Shown: positions 36,901 to 47,900 of the stretch, piece after piece
Numbering within the stretch: position 1 is the stretch's first letter
Layout: the number at the start of each line of letters is the position of its first letter
Assembly: GCF_032118995.1 (NCBI RefSeq)
Contig: NC_092665.1
Span: 3,694,001 to 3,758,000 of the forward strand
Origin: Asterias amurensis
Taxonomy: Eukaryota > Echinodermata > Asteroidea > Forcipulatida > Asteriidae
Direction: 5' to 3'
Length of the DNA stretch: 64,000 bases
Translations under genes and position numbers: made by a program
The notes under the pieces: generated by a model
Databases searched by the model: none
The model's input: only the letters and a program-made list of their open reading frames with translations
What the model was told of the DNA's origin: nothing

Positions 36901-38130
36901 AAGCACTGTATACTTGGTACTTTCCCGAGTCCTGTGAAAATAAAATCCACAGGCATTGTACTCAGGTGGCAATACGAACCCATGACCTTTACCATTTTAG
37001 AGCAAATGTCTTGCCACTAGACCACCAAGATTGCTTGGTAGCCAGAGGCATTTCAAATCCTATTTCTAATACATTGTATTAAATTGTCATTAAAATTAGT
37101 TTATTGAAACTTTAAATATTAATATTGACAGGTGAATAAGGACACTACACCAAGAAACCTGAGTCCTGTCTTGGATAAAGGACCCAAGGTGTACTATGCT
37201 GCAGACTTCTTAGCTAAGATACCAATGGTGAGCGAAGGAGGGCTTGAGCTACCGGACTGGAAGAGACGATTCCTGGCTAAGAAGGAAGCTGATAAAGCTA
37301 ACCAACAAGCAGCTACCGACTACAAAATAGAGAAGGTATGTAAGAATTTCTTCCATTTCATTTAATTTATTGTGTACAATATGATTTGAGGCATTGCATG
37401 GTGAAGTATCAATAAATATTTGGTTTGCGGTAACACCAAGTGTGTATCTACTTGCCAGGTAGAGTTTGTTCTTTGTACAATGTTGGATAACTGTCTTTCT
37501 ATATAATACTTCCACTAAGTAGATTTATCGGATTGTTCGATAGGGAGCTGAGATGGTTTAAGGAATGTTTGAAGGCCCAGTGACCAGGGGTAATAAGGTT
37601 GGAAGTACTTTGAGACGCCCTTCGGGTTGTGATAAAGTGCTCTGTAAAAATTGATAATTATTATTTACTATTATATTATTATTATTATTATTATTATTGT
37701 TATTGAGTACCGCCTGTGAGCGACCAATCTCTCTCTCAGTACATTTTAGTTTAACGTTTTAAATGTGATTGTGTTATTCTGTTTGACTTTGTAGCAGCGA
37801 GAAGCTGATGAAATGAAATACAGAGACATGCCTCCTTGGAAAGTAGAGTTACTGAAGAAGAAAGAAGCAACGTAAGTCAACAACCGTGAAAAAAAATCAT
37901 TCCGCAAACTTTCCTTTCCTATGTACTAACTTTGCATCCATTATTCTCCCTCTAAAACTCACAAACTAACTAGATAATATGAATCACTGGTTTTGATTAG
38001 ATAATTTTGCTCAGTTATTATCATAAACTTAACTGTATCTTTTCCATTCTGGTAGAAAATGGATGACTAAAAACCACTTAACGTAGAACTTGTTTTATTT
38101 TGTTTTAGAAATAATCGTGACAGCTCTTGA
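21926..38130 (+). CDS. ESPN: Espin-type ankyrin-repeat actin-bundling protein
   Basis: Ten exons: 21926-22260, 23398-23547, 28398-28584, 30518-30700, 31624-31755, 32458-33562, 34453-34550, 37132-37335, 37795-37871, 38109-38130. They join in frame to 2,493 nt (830 residues). Espins bundle and stabilise parallel actin in stereocilia and microvilli. Residues 1-329 hold about nine ankyrin repeats (GATCLHLAARSGN, GATPLHFAASRGQ, GGTPLHDAAEHGQ). Residues 330-697, mostly one large exon, are a Ser/Pro-rich linker with PPPL and TPPPPPA runs that could bind profilin or SH3 domains. Exon 7 encodes a WH2-like motif, ADLIAEIKAGTSL, matching the espin WH2. LPDWKRRFLAKK and MPPWKVELLKKK match the espin actin-bundling module, but the protein ends sooner than human espin. 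Intron 2 is about 4.9 kb. A three-codon upstream ORF ends on the start codon. Confidence 0.93.
23548..28397 (+). other. Large AT-rich espin intron 2
   Basis: 4.85 kb without a coding match. It opens with a family C MITE (about 23560-23908), then about 4 kb of AT-rich sequence with few recognisable repeats, including a TATC run (about 25566-25590) and a poly-C tract (26524-26538). It is less repeat-dense than neighbouring introns, so it may hold regulatory sequence. Confidence 0.5.
23560..23908. mobile_element. TTAA MITE, family C
   Basis: Starts after TTAA with AGGCACTGGACACTATTGG and ends near GTGTACAGTGCCTTTAA. It lies 13 bp past the espin exon 2 donor. Confidence 0.75.
28721..28965. mobile_element. 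Family E foldback MITE
   Basis: Near-perfect hairpin with ends CCTGGGCCCAATTTCATAGA and its inverse. The interior GATAAAAACCGGATCACCAA is paired with its inverse. A sister copy lies at 55913-56160. Confidence 0.8.
29150..29320. repeat. Two tRNA-like SINE heads in opposite orientation
   Basis: A minus-strand head (GCTCAGCTGGTAGAGTGCTGG on the reverse strand) is followed by a plus-strand head with GGTTCAAATCCCGCT. Another minus-strand head lies at 29715-29780. No intact tRNA fold was found. Confidence 0.5.
30808..30955. mobile_element. Family D-like MITE
   Basis: Ends GGGCTGATTTCACAAAGAGC and its inverse (GATGAAATCGAACCC). The body is the same as in the interrupted copy at 8814-9135. The flanking duplication is not clear. 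Confidence 0.6.
31300..31535 (+). mobile_element. LINE 3' fragment (CR1/L2-like C terminus)
   Basis: Reads RKAGDSSFSMAAPCLWNELP and then AISLPVFKSLLKTFLF, the tail typical of CR1/L2-group non-LTR reverse transcriptases, then a stop. It continues into AGAGCTATATAAACGCTTC and a TATTATTA end. 5'-truncated, in espin intron 4. Confidence 0.75.
31807..31977. mobile_element. CTG-flanked palindromic MITE, family D
   Basis: Ends GGGTGGATTTCACAAAG and a perfect inverse. CTG flanks both sides (31804-31806, 31978-31980). Almost entirely self-complementary. Confidence 0.88.
34661..34800. repeat. Family E fragment
   Basis: GGGCCCAATTTCATAAAGCT plus TTGCTTAATAAAAATTTTTG words. One end only. Espin intron 7. 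Confidence 0.5.
34938..35282. mobile_element. Family C MITE, diverged ends
   Basis: GGACACTATTGGTAATTGTC at left and ATTACCAAGAGTGTCCAG at right, with the family interior between. The TTAA flanks have decayed. Confidence 0.75.
36209..36395. mobile_element. Foldback MITE (CCCCTTTCACAC ends)
   Basis: Left AAGCCCCTTTCACAC and right GTGTGTGAAAAGCACTT, with TTTAGCAAGGG(T/A)CCC paired inside and GGTTGTAAAATGT/ACATTTTACAACC at the core. Target duplication not resolved. Confidence 0.65.
36432..36649. mobile_element. Foldback MITE, family F (GACCCTTCCCATGAAATAT ends)
   Basis: Inverted ends GACCCTTCCCATGAAATATG and its inverse. The interior has GCGCGATG-type GC-rich words and ACTCTATGGCGTTTGCC. A second copy lies at 51061-51278 in the opposite orientation. 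Confidence 0.85.
36858..37045 (-). repeat. tRNA-derived SINE, family S1, with clear A and B boxes
   Basis: On the minus strand it reads TGGTCTAGTGGC (A box) and then GGTCATGGGTTCG (B box). It continues through the family body to CATATTCTTTATCCTGATGC. This is the best-preserved head of this SINE in the window. Confidence 0.75.
37370..37525. repeat. Dispersed repeat family R (copy 1)
   Basis: Shares GATTTGAGGCATTGCATGGT, ATATTTGGTTT, TAACACCA and CTACTTGCCAGGTAGAGTTT with copies at 46013 and 50700. Followed by a SINE tail (37540-37665) and an ATT run (37671-37698). Confidence 0.7.
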
Positions 38131-39102
38131 CAAATTCCAGTCTTGTCTACTGAAGGTATCTAACAGTCTTGACAATCAACCTAACACAAACTTCTTAACT
38201 CCACTGATTTATACTGGTAATGGCAGATCAACATAACAAGCACCTTGCACCGAGACAACAATCGTTTGGGAACTTTTGAGACCATAACGGGCATCCGACT
38301 GACAGGTCCTTTTCCCTTTTCCATTGATCTCAGCGACGAGAACGATGAATCAGTCATACATCTTGGAGGGCAAACCGTATGCGCGTCTTAACGCGTACAT
38401 CAATGAAGCACACAGCGTTCCAGGTTTGATTTCTATGGCACACGTACGTACACGCACACGCTCACAGACGCCATGTTGTAGGGCAGGTATTTGAATGGCG
38501 AAGTCATGGTCAAATTCAATACGGTCTATTGCATAGGAACTCTTTCCTTTGTTTCTTTGCCAGGTCAAAACCTAGTGTAGTAAAAGACTTTTTATAGGAA
38601 ATTAAAGTAATATAATTTCCACTTTTCAACGTCGCAGTATGTTGTTAATAATACTACTGAGCTCTTATAAGGCACTTTATCTTTGGCCGCCTCAAAGTGC
38701 TTATTATGTTTATGGACCAGTAAAAAACCTGGTAGAACAATGAAATGACAAGCTAACTGGTCCTGCTGGCCAGTCATTGAAACTGGATGCCAGTTAATGG
38801 ATTAGAGATGTACAAAGGAAGATAAGTATTAAAGAAAAGGAATAGTGCCTTGCGATATTTTTTGAGAGACAGAAGATTTTTGAAAATTGTATGTATTTAA
38901 TGAAATCATAAAAATGCAAATTTTTATTTAAACTACTAATTTGTTGTAAGTTAAGAAGCTTATACTTTATAGTTAATCAAAACCAATTTATTTTGCACAA
39001 TTGATTAACTTTCATGATGTTTGACAAACTTAATTGGATCAATACAACACCGTACACTTGTTTCTTTTGTGCTTTATGAATTCTTGGGGTTTTTCAACTT
39101 AA

Positions 39103-39478
39103 AGGCACTGGACACTATTGGTAATCACTGTTAGCATAAACACTTATAAGTTAACGATCAATGGAGAGCTGTTGAAAGTATAAAACATTGTGAGAAACGG
39201 CTCCCTTTGAAGTAACGTTGTTTCGAGAAAGAAGTAATTTTCCACTCAAATATTTGAATTTGATTTTGAGACCTCGGAATTTAAATTTGAGGTCTCAAAA
39301 TCAAGCATCTGAAAGCACACAACTTTGTGTGGCAAGGGTGTTTTTCTTCCATTATTATCTTGCAACTTTGATGACCAAGTGAGTTCAAATTTTCACAGGT
39401 TTGTTGTTTTGTGCATATATTGAGATACACCAAGTGAGAAGACTGGTCTTTGACAATTACCAGTAGTGTCCAGTGTCT
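39103..39478. mobile_element. TTAA MITE, family C, best-preserved copy
   Basis: TTAA at 39099-39102 and 39479-39482. Ends AGGCACTGGACACTATTGG and CCAGTAGTGTCCAGTGTCT. Confidence 0.9.
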
Positions 39479-39664
39479 TTAAAACCAGATTCATAGTCAG
39501 CGAAGGACAAAATACACCACTGTTTGAATTGTCACTTCTTTTAATGTTCCTAATACATTTTCATGAGGTAAAATGTATACTGTTACCTGATCGGTTGGTA
39601 CATAATAAAGTGTAGGTTAACTTAACCATACAAATAGTAATGTTTGTATGTTTGGGATCTTTAA

Positions 39665-40038
39665 AGGAACACGTTGCCTTGGATCGGACGAGTTGGTCTA
39701 TAAAAAAAGCGTTTTTAACCGTTTGTTATAAAAAGCATATGGTTGGAAAGATGTTTTAAAAGTAGAATAGAATGATCCACACAAGTTTGCCTCGAAATTG
39801 CGTGGTTTTCCTTTTACTGTGCGAACTAACACGGTCGGCCATTTATGGGAGTCAAAAATTTGACTCCCATAAATGGCCGACTGTGTTAGTCGACGAGGTA
39901 AAAGGAAAACCGTACAATTTCGAGGCATGTTTGTGTGGATCATTGTATTCTACTTTTACAGCATCTTTCTACCTATATACATTTTATAACAAACGCTTTT
40001 CAAAGACCAACTCGACCGATCCAAGGCAACGTGTTCCT
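39665..40038. mobile_element. TTAA foldback MITE, family B
   Basis: TTAA at 39661-39664 and 40039-40042. Same ends and central hairpin as the 12624 copy. Confidence 0.9.
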
Positions 40039-40591
40039 TTAACAAAATCTGATTTTCCCATTAGATTATATATCATAAGGCTATTTTTTTTTTTTTGAAT
40101 CCATGTCTGCATTACATTATATTACGGGTACAAAATCAGCCATGGAGCCTGAATATTTCTCCAGTCGGTCTCACTTTGGTCATGTGGGTTGATATTATAA
40201 ACTTAATATTGCTGCATCATGCTTAAAGGACTTTTATTTTATCAAAAGTTATTTTTTTTTGACATCTTTATTTGTTTTTGGATGTAAATGTTCAAATTCC
40301 AAGACCTTAAAAACTAACTCCACTTTGTTCTTGAAAAGACATTTCTCGGTTTAACACTTCCTAGCATTCCAAATTATCAATATGATAACAAGTAAACACC
40401 TATAAATATTGTGTTTTTTTCGACATGTGTTACATTGCACTAGTAATAAACATTAACAACATGAAAGAAAACCTGTTTGTGGTGTGCCTTGTTAACCTTG
40501 AAGCTTTCATAAATTATTTTCCTTTGTCCAACCCAAAACTCTTTTAAAATTAACAGATTCAGTTTCCCTTGTGGCTTATCGCTTGATATAA

Positions 40592-40704
40592 CAATCATTG
40601 TATTCTACTTTTAAAACGTCCTTCTAACCATATGCATTTCATAACAAACGGTTTTCAAACGCTTTTTATAGACCAACTCGTCCAATCCAAGGCAACGTGT
40701 TCCT
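40592..40704. mobile_element. Half of a family B MITE
   Basis: Only the right arm remains, from CAATCATTGTATTCTACTTT to the terminal GGCAACGTGTTCCT, next to TTAA. Confidence 0.8.
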
Positions 40705-41185
40705 TTAAGGTGATCCCCTGGCTGCCGCTTCCTAGGTTGTTGTAAACCTGGATGTGATTATACGGCAGATGCAGGTTGAATGGTTCTGACTGGAATCCTC
40801 AAATAATTGACACAATAGGGGGGAGGCCGCTAACATTAGGGCTCGTCAGTTTAGTTGGTAGAGTGCCTGCACATTTTTTCTGGAGGTTCAAATCCAATTC
40901 TAATTTGTTTTTGTTCAACAAATTATATTTAAAAAAACTTTCTGTTTTGTCTACAGCCTGCCAATTTCATCCAACTAAGCAACATTAACACCCATCAAAG
41001 TATACTTTGAACTTAAAAAGTATCTTTCTTGCAATTACTACAAAACAAATACTTGGAAACAACTATTGCTGAAGTTCTCTAAAACTAAATAAAGACGGAA
41101 TAGCATTTTTACAAAATATCTATTGAAACGTGTTTGAAAAACAATACCATTGTGGTCCCTTAATATATTGTCAGGAATATTGGAA

Positions 41186-41300
41186 CCGGCTTGAAGTGAC
41201 TTGGCAAGCCACTAACTGAGCCATGGTCTTAAGTGACTTGGCAAGCCACTAACTGAGCCATGGTCTTAAGTGACTTGGCAAGCCACTACCTGAGCCATGG
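41186..41300. repeat. 37-bp tandem repeat, three copies
   Basis: Three units of AAGTGACTTGGCAAGCCACT followed by (A/C)CTGAGCCATGGTCTT, nearly identical. Each contains the palindrome ACTTGGCAAG-like core. Confidence 0.9.
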
Positions 41301-41554
41301 TCTTAACCTTAATGTCCATTCCAATTTTTCCATCAGACTTTTTTGCGAAAGTCTTTTCCTCTTAGGAAATCTCTTGGAACCTTTAGGAAATAAATTCCAG
41401 AAATTTGGCCGCGACACATCATTTTCCTTGGTAGATCAAGATTCCAAAAAGAGTCGTCCAAATAAATGTTAGTAATTGACCCATTTTCAAACTATGGTCA
41501 ATCACCATGGCAATGAATAAATAACAATAGAAAGTCTTGATTACCGTGGTAATG

Positions 41555-43811
41555 CTACGTGAAGTAGTACGGTTTCTTGACATTGATGCCATGTTCACTC
41601 AGTGCAGGAGTCAAGTCTTCCATGGTCAAGGTGTATCTCTTATCCTGTTTCAAAAAGAAAAAGAAATAAACTTAGATCCCCTCTTCATAAGTTGGTGTTT
41701 TTGAGAAATTTGTGTTTGAAAAGTCTCCTTAAACCATTTCTCCAGAGTTCCTATGTTTACTGTCCACTTAAAGCACATTACCAAGTTTCTTTTTTATGAC
41801 AGGCCTAGAATTACACAAAGGTTACAAAGGCCATGGCCGAAAATCCGTAGTGAGTACGATTATGTCCACACAGGAAGAATAATCCAAAATAGGAATACAC
41901 ATAATCTTAGAAGTTACCGGCAACGCTTCTTATATTCAAATTTTCTGGAATTTTTTTTTCCATAACCACAGTACTTCAAGGTGAAACGTTCCTCAAAATG
42001 CATTCTACTCCCGAAAGCTGCTATGCTTCTTACCACAGACCCTTTATAACAGGCTAACTGTTTTGTATCTTTTTCACAACGTACCTTGCCGACTTTCTTT
42101 GAACTCTGACCCGATCCCCTCATCTTACAATGTTGGAGAGCATCGTTGGCAATGTCAGAGATGAACTTTTGTGCAGCTAGGGATATTACACGCACTCTGC
42201 AGGTCAAAGGTTACATAACCAAGGTCAAAGGTCTCATCATATCAATAAACATGAAGGGGGGAAACAAGTAAGTAATAATCTTATATTTAAGCTCTTTATC
42301 ATTGCAGCAATCCTAGAGGTAAACAATGGAAATGCATCAGTTTGTACGCAAGGCGCACTGGATTTGCCAATGAACAACCTCTTGTTTACATCTAGGTGAG
42401 GGCACCCAACACAAACAACGTCATGTACATAAGTTCTAGAAGACACATAGTGGTGGGGGGGGGTACCCCATGGAGCAACAAATCTTTCATGAACAAGAGC
42501 TTGAGTAAAGTGCCCTTAACGGCTCAGCAATGACACTACATCCTGACCAAGTGATTTTTGTTGTTATCTTTTGGTGTCCCTCTTCTACTTAGGATCCTAT
42601 ACTAGGGTTTCTACTTTGGATCCTAGGGTTTCTACTTAGGGTCCTAGGTTTGCTACTTACACTCTTGGATCTGAAGACTCAAATCCAGCTCTATTGAGAT
42701 AGTATCCAGTCACTGCATCCGGTATCTGGGGATTGGAATGACAAAACTTTGTTTTATTTTCACCAGCTCTGCTCAGATTTATAAAAACATTAAGTTTTGG
42801 GTGTACACAGTACACAAAAAACAATTTCAGCATGTTGTGGTTTATTTATTCATCTTTTAATTTTGTAAGCACAATCAACCCGTTTGTTGTACACAGGGGT
42901 GAGAGTCACTGCTGACGAAATGGTCCAAAAACAGGATCCTGATTCCATGTTTTTTTTTAGGTCTGGTTCTAACCCCTGGAGTTATAAGTTTCAAGTGGAC
43001 CTCAGTGCTAGAGAAGTAGGTCAAATAGCAGGATTTATTGACAATTACAAAAATAACAATCAGCAGCAGGCATTGAATTTCAGCCTTGACAGTGCAAAGC
43101 CACTTTGATTTTGAAAAGGGCACTTCCATTGGAAAATCTTAAAATTTATTGGAAATAAAATTATTTGAAGGGGCATCAAGGGATAACTTTCCGTACGGCG
43201 CCACCACTTGTTCACTCATTTTTTACAAAAAGGGATATCTCATGAGGTAAATTAGATACTATATTATTTCATATCGAATGAAAAAGTGGTGGCGCCATAC
43301 GGAAACTTTTCCATTATCATCGTCAGGCATCTTGTCAGGTGATGCCTGCAGAGGTCGTCCTACAGCGTGCCTTCGTGCACGTCACTCCTCCTGGCTCTGG
43401 GCCCATGAATCGTGTATATGCCCAGCGCCCTGTCGGACAAGCTGTTGCCAGGCAGGCCGGTCTTTGGCCAGGCATTCCCAATCAGCTGGTATGCCCGTTG
43501 CTCTTATGGTCCTTTTTACTACATCTTTGTAGCGGAGCAGAGGGCGCCCAGAGCAAAGGCCTACACCAGACAGTGGTATTCTGTTTTCAAATAGAAGTCT
43601 GAAATTTATGAATCATGAAAAAATTAAAGTTGAAATTAGTAAACTTGGAACTCACAGTGGGTGCATAGTCTTCAATCTGATATAATAAATCTTCCAATGC
43701 ATCTCCAGCCGTCTTAACGTCTCCATTTGCCAGAACTTCCTTTGGGGTCGGAGTAGATGAACCCGAGGTACCAGTGCTGGAACTGGTTCCAGAGCTTGGA
43801 GCTGTTGCCAT
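41555..43811 (-). CDS. TAF10: TFIID/SAGA subunit TAF10
   Basis: Exons 43811-43656, 42725-42661, 42196-42085 and 41644-41555 give 423 nt (140 residues). TAF10 is a histone-fold subunit shared by TFIID and SAGA that pairs with TAF3, TAF8 or SUPT7L in the nucleus. Seen: a short Ser/Thr/Gly-rich N terminus, [45 protein letters not shown], and the C-terminal [20 protein letters not shown], all in the family order. Human TAF10 is longer (about 218), the difference lying in the disordered N terminus. A GTGAGT donor near 44589 and a CAG acceptor just upstream of the ATG suggest one 5'UTR intron. It is head-to-head with MRPS22 and converges with espin. Intron 1 holds a LINE fragment and a small foldback MITE. 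Confidence 0.95.
43181..43312. mobile_element. Small foldback MITE, family G
   Basis: 132 bp with ends TAACTTTCCGTACGGCGCCA and the inverse of AAGTTTCCGTATGGCGCCA. The interior ACTATATTATTTCATATCG is shared with 45349-45479. In TAF10 intron 1. Confidence 0.8.
43325..43565 (-). mobile_element. LINE-related fragment
   Basis: On the minus strand it reads [19 protein letters not shown], then [15 protein letters not shown], and a stop. GRPxLRYKDxxKR with a WExxAxDRxxW motif is the familiar C-terminal piece of invertebrate non-LTR elements. Family uncertain; short and truncated. Confidence 0.6.
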
Positions 43812-44920
43812 TTCTTCTCACCTGCTGCAATGTTGAATTTGGTCAAACAAAAATAAATATATTTAGATAGTACAACACTGCTTTAGTTTAGAGGGATAGT
43901 CAATTATTTTGATTTCTACCGTCAATGTGTGCTGAGCAATCAAAGGCGTATAGTCTTAATCTCAATCATTTTTTGTTATCAAAATGTGAATTTAAAGTGT
44001 TAACTGTAGTGTTTCACATAAAAAAAATTATAACTTTCAAAATCAATTTATGCACGAAAATGTGTCAAGTTCCATCCCTTGAATTTGATTATTGTTGATG
44101 TGCTCTACGCCTACGGGGTACGAAGGGCACATTCGATGAGTGTGTTTTAAGGTGCGGTGTATATTTATCGTCAACAATCAACATGCTGTGATCAAACAAA
44201 GCTGAGCGAAGTCAATTCAAATGCTCAAAAATGCCAGTCCAACATCAACTTGCACTTGTTTTTTTGGGGGTTTTTTTCATGGCTAAAAGTAACTAAACCA
44301 AACATTAACTTGTTATTCATTTAAATTAATTAACATTAAAAATTAAGTTATTGGGGCCTATCTATCTATAGGCCTTTAAAGTTTTAGAATAGTAATTTCA
44401 TGTTTATATTAAAATAAAACAATAATAGTCATGATAGTTAATACTAAGTAATAGTTAAACATTACTATAGGTCCCATCCATTAAAATTAAATAACAATCA
44501 CTTTAATTAAATCAAGTTCATTCCATCTGGCATTCTTGCCAAACGTTAGGAATCTGTAATCTTTGTACAAATAAGAAATAGTAACTCACCTTATATTCTG
44601 TTCCAGAATTTCAAATAAAACTACAATATTTCGGCTAAAAATTGTGTCAAAAGAAGACTGGCATTTTTTTTTTTTTTTTTTTACACAAAATTATTTCTTG
44701 AATGATTGTCCATTGAAAGTGCACAGCGCCCTCTGGAGATTTATTTACGCAGGTCTAGTCGTCCTTCATCACGTTAAAGATATGTTATTTTAACCAAGTC
44801 GCCCCATACAAAATTCTATCGTTAACCAATGTCGCCCCGTCATTAATGTGCGAGGGTCGCGTGCCTACGCAGTGGAAAACTTGTCGGTCGACTTGGTGAA
44901 GGGCGACTTACTGTTTCAAG
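43812..44920. promoter_or_regulatory. Divergent TAF10/MRPS22 promoter region
   Basis: 1,109 bp between the two start codons. On the minus side it includes a likely TAF10 5'UTR intron with its donor near 44589, so the real shared promoter is about 44590-44920. That part is more GC-rich than its surroundings and lacks an obvious TATA box. It contains a poly-T run near 44666-44681. Confidence 0.6.
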
Positions 44921-44928
44921 ATGGCGGC
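44918..44928 (+). promoter_or_regulatory. YY1-type site over the MRPS22 start codon
   Basis: AAGATGGCGGC matches the animal YY1 consensus and spans the ATG. This placement is common in housekeeping and mitochondrial genes, where it fixes transcription start just upstream. Confidence 0.6.
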
Positions 44929-47900
44929 CTGCATGAGAAGAAAATTTCTTAGGAATTCGAGTCAGTTTTTGCGAGGATACTTCGGAGAAAGTGGCCTGTC
45001 GTGCAAAGTTCAAAGATGTCCATGTTCTTCCAAGTCATTTGATTCAAATAAAGGTACTTTAGGGAGCTTTGGAGATTTGTTTGGAGGGAGGGAGGGAAAT
45101 TAATTTGCAGTTGCACGAAACGCCATGCCGGGCCCACCATGCATGCATTTGAATTTAGTCAATAACAATTAATATTACAAATTTATTTATTTATAATTTA
45201 TTTTCACTTTGATTCTTGAATTGAGTTTTATTTTAAATTTAATTAAAGACATTTGTATTAATAATAATATAGTATAATATTTTTAGTTATTAAAAAAAAA
45301 TGATAATTTTTTTTAAATGATAAATTTTTTTGTTTGTTATTTCAATTTGGATAACTTTCCGTATGGCCCACCACTTTTTCACGCATTTTTACAAAAAGGG
45401 ATATCTCATTGAGGTAAATTAGATACTATATTATTTCATATCGAATGAAAAAGTGGTGGCCCAATACGGAAACTTTTCCTTCAATTTACCTAATTCACGA
45501 ATTCATTAAAAATTAAATGACAAGAAGATTACTTATTTAATTAGCACTTTTTACCTCCCTGTTTTTCTTTTGGCTTTGGAGTGGACATAATTCTAACTTG
45601 TAAAAACAACTTTTTGAAATATTGTTATTGCTAGTTGCAATAATTGCAACTCTCCATCCTATTGACCATTAGGAGGATGGAGGGTTACGATTACCGCAAC
45701 TATTGAAATGTAATTCTTTGAAACTTTAACAGGTACTTCAAAGCTATTCCTGACGGATGAAGTGCAAAGCATCTTGAAGAGAATAACTGGGATGGATCTA
45801 AGCAAAGTTTTCCGCCACACCAAGGAAAAATTAGAAGCACCAACTTACAGACTTGTCAGCGATGCTAAACTAAAACAGGTAATAAGTGAACCTCCTACAA
45901 CTTCAACTGAATCATAATGCATACTCACTTAAGAGACATGAATCTGTCTCGTAGAGTGGAAATAAAACTATTTTATATTTTCATATCTCCTACAAGTAAA
46001 ATTATTTAGTTCATCAAATCAAGGAAATTATATATTTGGTTTGAGGTAACACCGTCTACTTACTTGCCAGGAAGATTTTGTTCTTTAGATAACTGTCTTG
46101 CTATACTACTACCGCGGCGTAGATTTTTGGATTTCGGGAGACTTCTCAGTTCTGAAAAGAATTGTCCTGCCTTAGAACTAGTACCTGGGCGGAGAGGAAG
46201 AAAATCGGCTGGGACTACTACTTTACCTTCAATGATTGTTATAAAAAAAAAAAAAGGTTGTTAGTATTTAGCTTAACCCATCATTTTTCTACCTGAATTT
46301 CACAGCTTGAGGAGGAGGCTAAGAAAACAGCTGAGAAGAGACTACAGATGCCTCCTGTGATTGAAGAGAGAACGGAGATTGATGAAGTATTAGCAGAGAA
46401 TCCAGAGCTGGAAGGTTTAGAGTCATCAAAGTTTGTCTTCACAGATATAACATACGACCTGAGTGACAGGGTAAAGTCAGACTCTTTTTCTTCAGGACTT
46501 TATACCAGGGATTGATTTCATTAAGCTTTATTGTAAGATTTGTGGAAACGCCATGTATGAAACTCTCTCTATGAGCTATGAGTATATGATGGTTCTGAAA
46601 AGAACCGATGAATAGCAATGTTTACTTGATGTTTAGATCACTCGGATCATCTTCAGGCCTAAGAATGATGACTCTGTTGCCATAATGCTGCTTGTGTTTC
46701 TTGCAAGTACTACTTACAAGGTTTCCATGGAGCATCAACTTAGAGTCCTCCACAAACCTTTTAGACTCAATCCCCACCATCACCATGCAAAGTTTCAGAT
46801 CTTACTTATTCATAAAGCCTAGTTATAAACGGGCATTTTATGCTGATAGAGAAGCGATTAGCACAGTTTCTCCTTTACCGATTGTGAACCAACTTGCACT
46901 GTAAAATCTTCTTGATTGTTTATGAAAATGCAATTTTGCTCACTCATTTCTGCTATAGTTAGCCAGAAATGCGCTTACTAACTGACGGATTTATGAAATT
47001 TTGATGGTAATCAAACTCCTGTATGTGTTGGGACATTAAAGTTTGTTCATTTGTTGAATACTGTTTATTATTACTGATACTAGGAGCGTTTTATTGTTGT
47101 TCGGGAACCAAACGGCGTGTTGCGCAAAGCTAAGTGGGAAGAGCGTGATCGTATTCTCCAGATTTATTTCCCCCGGTCCCAACGCCAGCTTGTACCACCA
47201 CCGCTGTTTGAGGATGAACGGCTTCAAGTAAGTCGAGACTTCAACTGAAACTTGTATGACCATTTTGAAATTGTTTGTAATATGTATTTCAATTTTATCT
47301 AGATGACTGACTGAGTATAAAACTTTATAAATAGCACTGGTACATACATACAGACTTAATTATTAAAGTGAAGTAATTAATAAATTTAAAGTTGCAGCGG
47401 ATTGTTTTTCTTTTTTTTCCCCAAAAAACTAACGTTTGATAATCACTTTATGCTTATCTAATTCTTGTGCACTTACATTTTGTAAGACTTTTGTTAAAAT
47501 CTCAGTTTTACAGGGTTTGTCCTGAAACTTTTCAGTGTCTGGCCTGCAGGACCAGTTAGCTTGGCATTTCACTGGTCCATATTTGAGCTCTTACTCAATC
47601 TAAGCTCCATGAGCTATTCTGAAATTTGAAACAGGCAAGAAACAGGGTCAGGGTTGACTGTTGAAATTCTCTTTCTCCTTTTGTACAAGGGTATTGTAGA
47701 TAGTTGAGGAAGGAAAAGTTGTTTGGCTGACAAAGATGTTTTTGGGGATTCCAACTAACTTTGTATTTTGTATTTCCTTTCTGAATGTTTTCTTCAGGGT
47801 ATGTTTGACCAGGATAGACATGAATATCTACTGGATGCAGCTTGTGTGCAGTTTGAACCCGATGCCAAAGATTTCATTCGGGTAGGTTTACAAGTTTTTG

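Larger units (their letters stand above)
38131..41554. other. Espin/TAF10 convergent intergenic region
   Basis: No gene seen. It contains a family C MITE (39103-39478), a family B MITE (39665-40038), a half family B element (40592-40704), a tRNA-like SINE head (about 40850-40920) and a 37-bp triple repeat (41186-41300). Confidence 0.6.

Noticed and set aside
41602-41965. Possible extra gene or LINE piece beside TAF10 exon 4
   Set aside because: The frames are short and basic but match no reverse transcriptase or host family that I can recognise.
42884-43108. 74-codon frame in TAF10 intron 1
   Set aside because: No homology, no splice context, and antisense to the gene.
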